Part shown: piece by piece, positions 45,572-54,804 of the stretch | How the letters are laid out: each line of letters begins with the position of its first letter | Numbering within the stretch: the first letter of the stretch is position 1 | Source: Lacticaseibacillus daqingensis | GTDB lineage: Bacteria > Bacillota > Bacilli > Lactobacillales > Lactobacillaceae | Assembly (NCBI RefSeq): GCF_003946115.1 | Contig: NZ_RHOH01000003.1 | Span: 124,001 to 188,000 of the forward strand | Direction of reading: 5' to 3' | Length of the DNA: 64,000 bases | Notes under the pieces: generated by a model | What the model was told of the DNA's origin: nothing | Databases searched by the model: none | The model's input: only the letters and a program-made list of their open reading frames with translations | Position numbers and translations under genes: made by a program

Positions 45572-46824
45572 TATTCGTCTGTCATGGCGTTCAGTGCCTG
45601 TAACACGGTGAACAGCCCCGCCTTGACCGCGCGCCCCCGCACGGCCTGCCGGTCCCCCGGAAAATGGTGCACGGACGCGACCGGCGCCTGGCCGCGCTGG
45701 GCCAACCCGATCCAGACGGTCCCGGCCACCTGCCCGTCATTGGGCCCGGGACCGGCCACGCCTGTCAGGCTGACGGCCAGATCAGCCCCGACCTGCGTCA
45801 ATGCCCCTTGCGCCATCGCCTTAGCAGTCGCCTCACTGACGGCCCCATCCCGGTCGATGGTCGCGAGGTCGAGGCCCAGCATACTGGCTTTGGTCGCGTT
45901 GGCGTAAGTGACAAAGCCGCCCTTGAACCATTCCGACACCCCGGCCACACTGCCAAGGCTGGCCTGCAAGGCCCCCGCGGTCAGACTCTCAGCCGCTGTC
46001 AGCTGACAATGATGCGCCGCCAGCGCCGCCACGACCGTTTGCGGCAGATCGTTGTCATCACCAGTCCCATAGAAGTACTGCCCGACCCGCGCCATCACCT
46101 GCGCCTCGATCGGTGCGATCAGCGCCATCGCGGCGGCCTCTGTTGGCGCCTTGGCCGTGAGCCGCAGCGTCACCTCGTAGTCTTTGATGTACGTAGCAAG
46201 CGTCGGGTTGGTCTGACCGTCGATCAGGTCCTGCAGGTCCGTGACCAACTGCGATTCCCCAATGCCAAAGAAGCGCAGTACGCGGCTGGCCATCACCTCA
46301 TGCACCGCCAGCGCGTGCGCAAGCCGTGGGACGAGCTGCGTCACCACCATCGGCTCGAACTCTTTGGGTGGCCCCGGCAGCAGCACATACTGCTTGCCGG
46401 CCGCGCGGCTGATCGCCCCGACCGCCAGGCCCACCGCGTTGGGCAGCACCGTGGCCCCGGCCGGATACATCGCCTGCACCCGGTTGTTCGGCGTCATCGG
46501 CCGCTGCCACTGCTCGGCGTACGCCGTCAGCTTAGCCAAGGCCGGTTCATCGACCGCCAGCGCCACCCCCAAGTAATCGGCGAGCACCTGCTTGGATAAA
46601 TCATCTGCGGTCGGCCCGAGCCCACCGATCAGCACCACTAACTCAGCCCGTGAGGCGGCCAAGTCGATGGCGGCCCGTAGCCGCGCCGCGTTGTCCCCGA
46701 CAACTTGCTGATTGACACTGTCGATGCCCAGCGCCGCCAACCGTTGCGCCAAGAAGCTGGCGTTCGTGTTGACGATCTGCCCCAACAGCAACTCCGTTCC
46801 CACTGCAATCAATTCTGCCCGCAT
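45571..46824 (-). CDS. cinA: Competence/damage-inducible protein CinA
   Basis: 417 residues. N-terminal MoCF-like domain (AELIAVGTELLLGQIVNTNASF, GGLGPTADDLSK, LLPGPPKEFEPM) and C-terminal NMN-amidohydrolase-like CinA domain (TAAESLTAGALQASLGSVAGVSEWFKGG). Usually upstream of and co-transcribed with recA; here recA also has its own promoter. GAGGTG precedes ATG 46824. Confidence 0.95.
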   Translation of the reverse strand: MRAELIAVGTELLLGQIVNTNASFLAQRLAALGIDSVNQQVVGDNAARLRAAIDLAASRAELVVLIGGLGPTADDLSKQVLADYLGVALAVDEPALAKLTAYAEQWQRPMTPNNRVQAMYPAGATVLPNAVGLAVGAISRAAGKQYVLLPGPPKEFEPMVVTQLVPRLAHALAVHEVMASRVLRFFGIGESQLVTDLQDLIDGQTNPTLATYIKDYEVTLRLTAKAPTEAAAMALIAPIEAQVMARVGQYFYGTGDDNDLPQTVVAALAAHHCQLTAAESLTAGALQASLGSVAGVSEWFKGGFVTYANATKASMLGLDLATIDRDGAVSEATAKAMAQGALTQVGADLAVSLTGVAGPGPNDGQVAGTVWIGLAQRGQAPVASVHHFPGDRQAVRGRAVKAGLFTVLQALNAMTDE

Positions 46825-46970
46825 GTGTTCACCTCATGATTAGATTACGCTACCGTCTCAGTTTACCACCCACGCACGGCAAAAACACGAGGCGGGGCGT
46901 GCTGCCAATGAGGCGATCACTGGCTGAACCGGAATCCGGACCGGCTGCTTTGCTTATTGCTTTTTGGCTT

Positions 46971-47463
46971 TCGTCAAGCGACACAAAGCAACGCAGCGGC
47001 CACTCGTTTCCGTTCTGCTTTGCCTTGGGCCGCAGTAGTATCTTGCTTACGTTCGGCTTTGCCTCACTCCGCAGTAGTGCCTTGCTACATTCAAACACTC
47101 GCGCTAAGTGCGGGCGCAAGCAATTGAGCAAACATATGTTTTGAAATATCTGTGTCGCACGCATTTCGATACTTGTTAGTTCGCAAACATGATCAGCTCA
47201 GTGGATGTCTGAGTGGTTCATAATCGGAGGACGGAGGTTCAGCCCGTGACACTGGAAGCGGAGGCGGGTGGCGAGCCAGCGTGACGTTGCTGTTAGCTGG
47301 CGGTCTTTGCCAGCTTACAGCAAGAGCGGGTCTGGAGACCGCACTTTGGCTCCAGAGAGCCCCACGCGTTCCGCCGCCACCCGCCGGAGCTGGAAGTGTC
47401 GCGGGCTGGACCGGAGTTCAGTAGTTTTCCCCCCCCCGCTAAGTGTGCTTGGGGCTGCTTTAG
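46971..47463 (-). repeat. Broken copy of the palindromic intergenic element
   Basis: Reverse-orientation element. The end TCGTCAAGCG (46971-46980) and CACAAAGCAACGCAGC match the element's right arm. The core ACTCGCGCTAAGTGCGGGCGCAAGC (47097-47121, split here in text only by position) matches copy 1 in reverse. The other end CCGCTAAGTGTGCTTGGG (47436-47453) matches the 58.1 kb copy. The halves are separated by about 315 bp containing an unrelated structured segment. A 39-bp tandem duplication (from 47011 and 47050, GTTC..GCTTTGCC...CGCAGTAGT) lies within. Confidence 0.5.
47197..47408 (+). ncRNA. Candidate multi-branched structured RNA/DNA element
   Basis: Hairpin CTCAG/CTGAG (47197-47213), box ATAATCGGAGGACGG (47220-47234), then a closing stem in two blocks: CAGCCCGTGACACT (47240-47253) with AGTGTCGCGGGCTG (47395-47408), and GGCGGGTGGCG (47263-47273) with CGCCACCCGCC (47375-47385, perfect). 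Inside are three hairpins: 47287-47323 (15-bp arms, one mismatch), GCGGGTCT/AGACCGC (47326-47342) and GGCTC/GAGCC (47348-47361). No coding frame. The box recurs at 22590. Direction of transcription unknown. Confidence 0.4.
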
Positions 47464-47468
47464 TGTAC

Positions 47469-47493
47469 AAAAAAAGCGGGCACGCGGCCCGCT
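47469..47493 (-). terminator. Terminator of the ymfF-to-pgsA cluster
   Basis: Minus-strand AGCGGGCCGCGTGCCCGCT followed by seven T residues, just after pgsA. Confidence 0.85.
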
Positions 47494-47498
47494 CAATG

Positions 47499-48074
47499 TC
47501 ATTTTCCGAAGGAGTCGGCGAAGACGCCTCGGTTTTTGTAGAAGTATTCGATGCCCGAGTACAGGGTGAAGAAAACCGCGACATAGAACAGCGTGACGCC
47601 GATCGGCAGGGTCAGCCCGAAGTCCTTCATCATCAGGAAGATGATAGCAAACATCTGCGTGGTCGTCTTGATCTTACCCGGCCAGGCAGCGGCCATCACT
47701 TCGCCCCCGTTCGCCAGAAGCAGGCGCAAACCGGTCACGGCCAGCTCCCGCCACAGGATGATCGCGGTGCCCCATGCGGGGATCGTGCCTTGGGCGGTCA
47801 GGAAGATGAAGGCGGTCATGACCAGCAGCTTGTCGGCCAGCGGATCCGCAAACTTCCCGTAGTTGGTGACCAGATGATTGCGGCGCGCAATTTGACCATC
47901 CGCAAAATCGGTCAAGGACGCGACCACGAAGATGATCGTCCCGATGACCCAGCTCCAGGCGATCGTGGTGCTGCCCATAGTCACCTGACCGCTGGGCCAA
48001 TCGAAGACGAGCAGGAGCGTGAACACGGGGATCAAAAACATCCGTACCGTGGTCAGCTTGTTGGGTAAATTCAA
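47499..48074 (-). CDS. pgsA: CDP-diacylglycerol-glycerol-3-phosphate 3-phosphatidyltransferase
   Basis: 191 residues. Makes phosphatidylglycerol-phosphate in the membrane. CDP-alcohol phosphatidyltransferase motif DGQIARRNHLVTNYGKFADP continuing LAD (DG-x2-AR-x8-G-x3-D-x3-D). About five membrane helices. Starts two nt after the rodZ stop. Confidence 0.95.
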   Translation of the reverse strand: MNLPNKLTTVRMFLIPVFTLLLVFDWPSGQVTMGSTTIAWSWVIGTIIFVVASLTDFADGQIARRNHLVTNYGKFADPLADKLLVMTAFIFLTAQGTIPAWGTAIILWRELAVTGLRLLLANGGEVMAAAWPGKIKTTTQMFAIIFLMMKDFGLTLPIGVTLFYVAVFFTLYSGIEYFYKNRGVFADSFGK

Positions 48075-48076
48075 GA

Positions 48077-48982
48077 TTAGTCACCTGTGCTTTCTGAATC
48101 GGTTGCTGCCGTGAATTGAATCGTCCGCACGATGCGGGTGCCATTGGTGGCATCGACTTTCGTGTCGTTGATGGTGATGCCGGTTTGCGGCATGTTCCCG
48201 GACTTCACGCTAAAGGCCGTGGCGCCGTCTGGCAACTCATAGGTGTGGCTCTCACCGGCACTCAGAGTGCCCTGCCAGGCCGTGGCGTTGTTGAGGATGA
48301 CTGCGACCCAGGCCGCACTGTCCCCCGCCGTCAGCGTCACCTTGTTGCCACTCGCGGGCAGGTTCTTCAGCGTGGCCGTCTGCAGGGTCGTGTTGGACGT
48401 CGCAACCGTCACCTCGAGTGCGGCCGCCTTTTTACTGGTACTGCTGCTTGCCTTCTTCTTGCTCGAGCTGGCCGCCTTTTTGCTTGACGAGGACTTACTG
48501 GAAGTCGTGCTACTGTCCTTGGTTTCAGACACCGCCACTGACGAGGTGTCCGTCGAGATCGGCTGCTTAGGGCCTTGACTGTTCTTCCACGTCACGAAGT
48601 AAATGGCACCGACCAGCAAGATGGCCAAGCCGACTAAGGCAATCTGAAAAGCGTGGCTCTTCAGCTTGTTGACGGGGCTGTTCTCAGCCGCGCGCGTAAC
48701 CCGCGTCTTGTTTTCAACCGACTGTTCAACGTATTCCTGCGGCTGAGTCTCTGGAATGTCTTGTTGAAATTGTGTGAGGAGCGCGTCGCTGTCCAACCCA
48801 ACGGTCTCAGCGTACTGCTTGATGAACGCCCGCACGTAAAAGTCGCCGGGAAGCGCATCAAATCGGCCCTCTTCAATCGCGATCAGATAACGTTTCTGAA
48901 TCTTCGTGATCTGCTGAAGGTCGTCAAGCGTATACCCCTTTTCAATCCGGGCTGACCGCAATTTTTGCCCAATTTCATCCAT
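48077..48982 (-). CDS. rodZ: Cytoskeletal protein RodZ
   Basis: 301 residues. N-terminal Cro-type helix-turn-helix (IGQKLRSARIEKGYTLDDLQ) that binds MreB, a transmembrane helix (about 112-132, FQIALVGLAILLVGAIYFV), a Ser/Lys-rich linker (140-190) and a C-terminal beta domain outside the membrane. Supports cell elongation. Precedes pgsA as ymfM does in Bacillus. Confidence 0.92.
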   Translation of the reverse strand: MDEIGQKLRSARIEKGYTLDDLQQITKIQKRYLIAIEEGRFDALPGDFYVRAFIKQYAETVGLDSDALLTQFQQDIPETQPQEYVEQSVENKTRVTRAAENSPVNKLKSHAFQIALVGLAILLVGAIYFVTWKNSQGPKQPISTDTSSVAVSETKDSSTTSSKSSSSKKAASSSKKKASSSTSKKAAALEVTVATSNTTLQTATLKNLPASGNKVTLTAGDSAAWVAVILNNATAWQGTLSAGESHTYELPDGATAFSVKSGNMPQTGITINDTKVDATNGTRIVRTIQFTAATDSESTGD

Positions 48983-49071
48983 CAGTTTTCTTCACCCGCT
49001 CGTCTTTTTATGTTCATTTTCAGTATAACATGAATCACAGGTCGCATGAATTAAGAAATTGTTAGGCCCCG

Positions 49072-49800
49072 CTACTGCAGCCAGCCGCCGGTGACATACA
49101 GCGTCTGGCCGGTCAAGTATGCCGCTTCGGGTGCCAGGAGCATGCGCACGTAGTACCCGACATCGCCAGGCTCAGCAAAGCGGCCGGCCGGGATCTCGGC
49201 CCGCACCGCGGCCAGCGCCGGCGCGTCAAACATCGCGTTCATCTTGGTCGCCACAGCCCCAGGCGCCACCACGTTGACCGTGATGCCGAGGCTTGCCACC
49301 TCCTTGGCGTACGCGTGCACGAAGGCGGACTGGCCCCCTTTTACCGCACTGTAGGCCACCTCCATGGCGCTACCGCTACCGCCGTAGACCGAGCCAATGA
49401 ACACGACCCGGCCGGTGCCGCTTTGCGCCAGCTTGTCCTGCAGACGCGCCAGCAGGGCCATCGGTGTCAGCAGGTGCACGCGCATCAGATCCGTCAGCTC
49501 GGGCACGGTGCTGTCTTTGAACAGGTGATAGGTCGTCATCCCCGCGGCAAACACCACGGCATCGAGGCCAAAAAGCTGGGCCACGACCTGGTCGAGGTGG
49601 TCGGGATCCGTCAGGTCGTACGCCAAGGGCAGGAAGTCCTGCTGGGGGTACGCGGCGGCGAGTTCCGCGGCCAAGGCGGTCGCCTGCGTCGCATTGCGGT
49701 GGTAGTGCAGGTACAGGGACCAGCCCTGCGCCCCCAGCTGGCGCGCCACACTGGTGCCGATGTCGCCGCTGGCCCCCATGATCAGCGCCCAGCGCCTCAT
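49072..49800 (-). CDS. ymfI: SDR-family oxidoreductase YmfI-like
   Basis: 242 residues from ATG 49800, overlapping the ymfH stop by 4 nt with GAGGTG upstream. Short-chain dehydrogenase fold: nucleotide loop GASGDIGTS, S-Y-K catalytic set (IGSVYGGS, YSAVKGG) and TGQTLYVTGGWL. Related to FabG but the substrate is unknown. Confidence 0.88.
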   Translation of the reverse strand: MRRWALIMGASGDIGTSVARQLGAQGWSLYLHYHRNATQATALAAELAAAYPQQDFLPLAYDLTDPDHLDQVVAQLFGLDAVVFAAGMTTYHLFKDSTVPELTDLMRVHLLTPMALLARLQDKLAQSGTGRVVFIGSVYGGSGSAMEVAYSAVKGGQSAFVHAYAKEVASLGITVNVVAPGAVATKMNAMFDAPALAAVRAEIPAGRFAEPGDVGYYVRMLLAPEAAYLTGQTLYVTGGWLQ

Positions 49801-51092
49801 TCGCTCACCTCCGGCAGCACATGGCAAACCGACACCGCCGCCAGGTCAAACAACTCGCCGGCGATCGTCTTGAGCTCGTCTAGGGTCACCGCCCGCATGA
49901 CGTCGGCGAGTTCAAAGGCGTTGACGGCCGTGAAACTCTGAGCGCTCAGCTGCCCCGCAATGCGTTCCAGCGAGTTCAGCGACTGGTAGTACTTGCCAAG
50001 CCCCGCCTGTTTGAGCCGGGCGAAGCGGGCTTCGGTCAGGCTCGGCTGGTCCGCCCCTTGCGCCAGCACCGCGACGATGGCATCGGACAGCGCCTGCGGG
50101 TCCTCAGTGTCCCCCGCAAACGTGACGTAGTTGAAGGTGCGCGCCACCTGGTAGTCATAGTCAAACGAGTCATCGATCAGCCCGCGGTCGTACCAGTCCT
50201 GATACAGCGGGGAGGAATCGCCAAACAGCATCTCCAAAAGCAGTCGCACGGCCACCTGGTAGCGTGTGCCCGCCTGGTCCCCGCCGATGTCGCGCTGCCC
50301 CTTGAGCCCCACGGCACTCTTGGGCCGCACCACCGGCAGGTTCAGCGCGCGGTACGGCAAAATGGTCGCCACATCGCCGTCAAACGCCACGCCGCGGGTA
50401 ATTGGCGTGGCCGGTGCGAAGGACTTAGCCGCCTGATTGGCTTCGATCAGCGCCAAGAGCGCGGCCGGGTCCACGTTGCCGACAATGGTCAGCGTCATGT
50501 TGCTCGGCTGATAGAAGGTTTGATAGGCCTGATACAGGGCTTCTGGGGTGATCCGGTCGATGGACTCCAGCGATCCGGTCACATCGTGCGCCACCGGGTG
50601 GTCCGGGTAAAGGTTGCCGAGGATGCCGTAGTACAGCAACCAGCCCGGGGAATCCTGATACATCTGAATTTCCTGGCCGATGATGCCCTTTTCCTTGGCC
50701 ACGGTTTGCGCGGTGAAGTACGGGTCCTGTACAAAGTCGAGCAGCGTGGTCAAGTTCTCCGCCACGGCCTGACTGGTTGAAAACAGGTAAGCCGTGCTGG
50801 TCGCCCCGGTGAAGGCGTTGGCCGAGGCGCCAGTGGCCCCGAACAGGTCAAAGGCATCGTGGTCGGCCTTTTCAAACAGCTTGTGCTCCAAAAAGTGCGC
50901 GATGCCTTCCGGGTCTTGCACCATCTCGCTACCCCCGACCGGCACATAACGGGTGTCGATGCCACCGTAATCGACGGCAAACTGCGCGTAGGTCTCGTGG
51001 TAGTCGGGTTTCGGCACGATCAACACGCGCAGCCCATTGGGGAGCGTCTGCGTGATCAGCGTCTCTGAAACTTCTGGGTAATCTTGCTGCAT
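49797..51092 (-). CDS. ymfH: M16-family zinc peptidase YmfH
   Basis: 431 residues with the inverted zinc motif H66-F-L-E69-H70 and a downstream glutamate region, so catalytically competent. ATG 51092 overlaps the ymfF stop (TAATG). Pairs with the inactive homologue YmfF, as mitochondrial processing peptidase pairs active and inactive subunits. Natural substrate not established. Confidence 0.9.
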   Translation of the reverse strand: MQQDYPEVSETLITQTLPNGLRVLIVPKPDYHETYAQFAVDYGGIDTRYVPVGGSEMVQDPEGIAHFLEHKLFEKADHDAFDLFGATGASANAFTGATSTAYLFSTSQAVAENLTTLLDFVQDPYFTAQTVAKEKGIIGQEIQMYQDSPGWLLYYGILGNLYPDHPVAHDVTGSLESIDRITPEALYQAYQTFYQPSNMTLTIVGNVDPAALLALIEANQAAKSFAPATPITRGVAFDGDVATILPYRALNLPVVRPKSAVGLKGQRDIGGDQAGTRYQVAVRLLLEMLFGDSSPLYQDWYDRGLIDDSFDYDYQVARTFNYVTFAGDTEDPQALSDAIVAVLAQGADQPSLTEARFARLKQAGLGKYYQSLNSLERIAGQLSAQSFTAVNAFELADVMRAVTLDELKTIAGELFDLAAVSVCHVLPEVSE

Positions 51093-52354
51093 TAAATCGC
51101 CTCCTGGTCCGTGAGCAGGTAAATGGCCTGCAGCGTCATCGCCTCAGCCGCCGCCTGCACCTGCGCCCGCGTGACGGCGTCCACCTGCGCCGCGTAATCG
51201 GCGTACGCCATGCGGTGCGCCGGGATCAGCGCGTGCAACAAGCCCTGCCGCGCCAAGAAGCGCGGCGAGTCGTAGGCGATCTGGCGGCCGTTTTTGAGTC
51301 CGTCCTTGATTTTTTGGAGCAGCGCATCGGAAAAGTCACCAGTCGCGACCTTCTTGAGCTGGGCCGCGATCAGGTCCTGCACCACGGCCGCATTGGTGCC
51401 ATCAATGCCGGTTTGCACCATCATCAAGTGACGGAACGGGTCCAGCACACTGCTGGCGTAGTACGCCAGGCTGGCCTTTTCGCGCACGTTCGTGAACAAG
51501 AAGGACAGCGGCGAGCCGCCGAACAGCTCGGCGGCCACCAAGGCCGGGTAGTAGTTGGGGCCGTAAAGGTCGATCGGGGTATGATAGGCCAGGTTCATCT
51601 TAGCCTGGTTCACGCTCGCCACCTGAGTCTGCGTGCGCACCGTGGCCGCCACCGGCTGATCGGTGATCAAGCTCAGCGGATGCGGATTGCGCGGGGCAAA
51701 GCCCATCTGCGCCACCAGCTCCGTTACGGCCGCCGGCTGCACGTCGCCGAGCACGACCAGCTCGATCTGATCAAGTGTCAGCAGCTGCTGGTACGCGGCC
51801 TGCAGATCGGTCTCGGTCACCGCGGCCACGGCTTCAGCGGTGCCAAAGCTCGGGGTCGCCTGGTCCGCATCGGCGGCAAAGTACAGCGCCTGCGCGGCCA
51901 GGCTCGCCTGCAACTGTCGGTCCTCGGCCAAGCTGCTCAGGTAATCCATCAGATTGTGCCGTTCGCGGGTGACCACCGCCGGGTCAAAGTGGTCCCCGAC
52001 CCGCTTGGGGTGCAGGAGAACTTCGGCGAGGAAGCGGCAGCCGCGGGCCAGCAGAGGTTGACCCGCCAGCGCATCGGCCACCAGGTCCAACGTCGCGGTG
52101 ACGCGGTGCACCTGGCCGTCCTTGGACACGCCGATGCCAAAGTTGGCGCCGTACATCAGCTCCAGTTCGGCCGCTAGGGCCGCCTGCGTCGGGTACGCGG
52201 CGCTGCTGGTTTCCAGCACGCTGGTCAACAGCGTCCGCGCCGCGTAGGTCATGGCGTCAGTGGGGGCCAAAAAATGCACCGCAATGCGCGTGGTTTTGAA
52301 TTTTGTCGTTGGAATAACGTTCAGGTAAACGCCTGAAGTCAGTTCGATTCGCAA
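51092..52354 (-). CDS. ymfF: M16-family protein YmfF (inactive subunit)
   Basis: 420 residues with a TTG start at 52354 (AAAGGAGAG upstream). The M16 fold is clear, but the HxxEH zinc motif is missing at the expected place (TLLTSVLETSSAAYPTQ). It is presumed to be the structural partner of YmfH. Confidence 0.88.
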   Translation of the reverse strand: MRIELTSGVYLNVIPTTKFKTTRIAVHFLAPTDAMTYAARTLLTSVLETSSAAYPTQAALAAELELMYGANFGIGVSKDGQVHRVTATLDLVADALAGQPLLARGCRFLAEVLLHPKRVGDHFDPAVVTRERHNLMDYLSSLAEDRQLQASLAAQALYFAADADQATPSFGTAEAVAAVTETDLQAAYQQLLTLDQIELVVLGDVQPAAVTELVAQMGFAPRNPHPLSLITDQPVAATVRTQTQVASVNQAKMNLAYHTPIDLYGPNYYPALVAAELFGGSPLSFLFTNVREKASLAYYASSVLDPFRHLMMVQTGIDGTNAAVVQDLIAAQLKKVATGDFSDALLQKIKDGLKNGRQIAYDSPRFLARQGLLHALIPAHRMAYADYAAQVDAVTRAQVQAAAEAMTLQAIYLLTDQEAI

Positions 52355-52391
52355 ACGTGTCTCTCCTTTTAAGTCAGTCCGTTAGTCTCGA

Positions 52392-54686
52392 TCAGGGTTG
52401 CTCCGGGTCAGGTTGGGCGAACACCTTGCGCGGACGGGAACCGTCGCTTGGCCCCACCACCTGGTTGGCCTCCAGGTCATCGATGAGCCGCGCCGCGCGG
52501 TTGTAGCCGATCCGAAAGCGCCGCTGCAGCATGGAAGTCGAGGCGCTCCCTTGCTGGATCACAAAGGTGCGGGCCTCCTCATACAGCTCGTCTTCCGAGT
52601 CCGCGTTCGCGTCCGCTTCCACCGTGTCGCTTGGCGCCATGTCTTCTTCGTAAGCGGGATCCACCTGCGCCGTGATGGCCGCAACCACCGCCTCGACGTC
52701 GGCCGACGGAATGAAGGCGCCTTGGATGCGGACCGGCTTGCTGGCGTCGATCGGGTCATACAGCATGTCCCCTCGGCCCAGCAGCGTTTCCGCGCCGTTG
52801 GTGTCCAGGATCGTGCGGGAATCCACCCCACTGGACACGGCAAAGGCGATGCGGCTCGGCACGTTAGCCTTGATCAGGCCGGTGATGACGTCCACCGAAG
52901 GCCGCTGGGTCGCGATGATGATGTGGATCCCGGCCGCCCGGGCCATCTGGGCCAGGCGCACGATCGCGGTTTCCACCTCGTTGCCGGCCACCATCATCAG
53001 ATCGGACAGCTCGTCAACGATCACGACAATGTACGGCATCCGCGTCAGATTGTCAGCCGTTTGCGCCTTTTGGTTGAACTCGGTCATGTTGCGCACGCCG
53101 TTATCGGAAAAGGCCTGGTAGCGCTTGTCCATCTCGGCCAGCACCTTGTTCAAGGCGGACGGCGCCTTTTTGGCCTCCGTCACCACCGGCGTGAGCAGGT
53201 GCGGCACGCCGTTGTACACCGACAGCTCCACGCGCTTCGGGTCGATCAGCATCAGGCGCACCTCAGACGGCTTGGCAGTCATCAGAATGCTGGTGATGAT
53301 CACGTTGATCATCACCGACTTGCCGCTCCCGGTCGCGCCGGCGATCAGCAGGTGCGGCATCTTGGTCAGGTCAAACGTCAGCACATGCCCGCTCACGTCC
53401 TTGCCCAGCGGGATCACCAGCGGCTTGCCCGGGTGCGCCGGCGTGTTCGCCAGCACTTCCCGGTAACCCACCGTCGCAATGGTCGCGTTCGGCACTTCGA
53501 TCCCGATCAGCGGCTTGCCGGGGATCGGCGCCTCGATGCGGATATCCTTGGCCGCCAGCGCCAGCGCGAGGTCATCGGCCAGGTTGACGATTTTGGCCAC
53601 CTTGACCCCGACGGCCGGCTGGATCTCGTACTGGGTGATGCTAGGTCCCAGTGTCGCAGATTTGACCGTAACATTCACGCCAAAGCTCTCGAGTGTCTGC
53701 TTCAGCTTCACGCGGTTCTGCTTGATTTTTTCGACTTCCTGCGATTGATCGGCCGGTGGCACCGCACTCAGCAAGTCAAGGCTCGGCAGCTGGTAGTCCG
53801 TTGCGGTCGCGTCGGCATCAAATGCCTCAGTTGCATCCTCAACCGGTTCCACTGAGGGCACCGGCGCAGTCGCGTCAGCGGTGGGCTCAAGCGGCTTGGG
53901 CGCAACACTCGGCTGAGCGGGCGCGTGAATTTCAAACTCGTCTTGGGGTAACGGTGTCGGCAGCGGCTTGTCCTCAGGGGCCGCCTGAGCCGGCGGTTCA
54001 GTGTCCGCGGCGGCCGGCTTCGACTTAGCCGACGTGGGCGCCTTTTGCGCGTGCGCCTGCTTGAGCGCGGCGAGGCGCGTTTGCGCCCAAGTCACCCCGT
54101 TGCCCACGCCGGTGCCGACCCAGCGGCACGCGGCGAAGACCTGGGCCGGCGTGATGCCGACGATCAGGCCGAACCCGATCAGCCCCATCAACACGCCCAG
54201 CACCACTGCCCCCACCTCGCTGACCAGCGGGGCGAACACATTGTACACCGCCCCACCGATGAGCCCGCCGCCGACATCCGACGCAGCGGTGCCGCGCGCG
54301 AAGTCGCTTTTGAGCAGGCGCCAGGTGGTCAGCAAGAAGTGGCTGTGCACGGCCAGCACGTGCATGGTGGTGGCGGTCAGCACGTTCAGGCTTCCAAGTG
54401 CAATCAAGGCCCCGCCGCCCCAGAGCCGCCGCGTCACCGGCGGAAGCGCCCCAGAGAGCAGGCACCATGCGCCCAGCGTCGCTAGCGCTGCGGCCCCCAC
54501 CTGAAAGGCATTGCCCATGCCAAGTCGCAGGCAGTTGGCCAAAAAGGTGCCGATGATGCCCAGCTTGAAGAAGGCGAGCCCCGCCACGCCAAGAAAGGCA
54601 ACGCCCACCCAGTTAATGGTGTGGTCCCCTGCCTTCTTCCGCTTCGTTGCGGGTCGTTTTTTGGTTGTTTTACGTCGCGTTGCCAT
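52392..54686 (-). CDS. ftsK: DNA translocase FtsK/SpoIIIE
   Basis: 764 residues from ATG 54686 (AAGGAGG upstream). Basic N-terminus, four membrane helices (about 20-170), an acidic Pro/Ala-rich linker (200-310), the RecA-like motor with Walker A GATGSGKS and Walker B YIVVIVDELSDLMM, and a C-terminal winged-helix gamma domain (TSMLQRRFRIGYNRAARLID) reading KOPS-like sites. It moves chromosome DNA across the septum. Confidence 0.95.
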   Translation of the reverse strand: MATRRKTTKKRPATKRKKAGDHTINWVGVAFLGVAGLAFFKLGIIGTFLANCLRLGMGNAFQVGAAALATLGAWCLLSGALPPVTRRLWGGGALIALGSLNVLTATTMHVLAVHSHFLLTTWRLLKSDFARGTAASDVGGGLIGGAVYNVFAPLVSEVGAVVLGVLMGLIGFGLIVGITPAQVFAACRWVGTGVGNGVTWAQTRLAALKQAHAQKAPTSAKSKPAAADTEPPAQAAPEDKPLPTPLPQDEFEIHAPAQPSVAPKPLEPTADATAPVPSVEPVEDATEAFDADATATDYQLPSLDLLSAVPPADQSQEVEKIKQNRVKLKQTLESFGVNVTVKSATLGPSITQYEIQPAVGVKVAKIVNLADDLALALAAKDIRIEAPIPGKPLIGIEVPNATIATVGYREVLANTPAHPGKPLVIPLGKDVSGHVLTFDLTKMPHLLIAGATGSGKSVMINVIITSILMTAKPSEVRLMLIDPKRVELSVYNGVPHLLTPVVTEAKKAPSALNKVLAEMDKRYQAFSDNGVRNMTEFNQKAQTADNLTRMPYIVVIVDELSDLMMVAGNEVETAIVRLAQMARAAGIHIIIATQRPSVDVITGLIKANVPSRIAFAVSSGVDSRTILDTNGAETLLGRGDMLYDPIDASKPVRIQGAFIPSADVEAVVAAITAQVDPAYEEDMAPSDTVEADANADSEDELYEEARTFVIQQGSASTSMLQRRFRIGYNRAARLIDDLEANQVVGPSDGSRPRKVFAQPDPEQP

Positions 54687-54752
54687 CGCCCGTTCCTCCT
54701 TGCCCCGGTCACTGCTCAACCGAAGGGCCCCTGACCATTATACACAAACTCA

Positions 54753-54792
54753 AACAGGGCTGTGCCGCCATCATGGTTCGGCACAGCCCCGT
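54753..54792 (-). terminator. Terminator of the DUF1149 gene
   Basis: Minus-strand CGGGGCTGTGCCG / CGGCACAGCCCTG followed by TTTGAGTTTG. Confidence 0.75.
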
Positions 54793-54804
54793 TCACTGAT
54801 CGGC

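Noticed and set aside
52398-53855. 485-codon open frame opposite ftsK
   Set aside because: Arg/His-rich shadow of the ftsK gene with no domain or Shine-Dalgarno.
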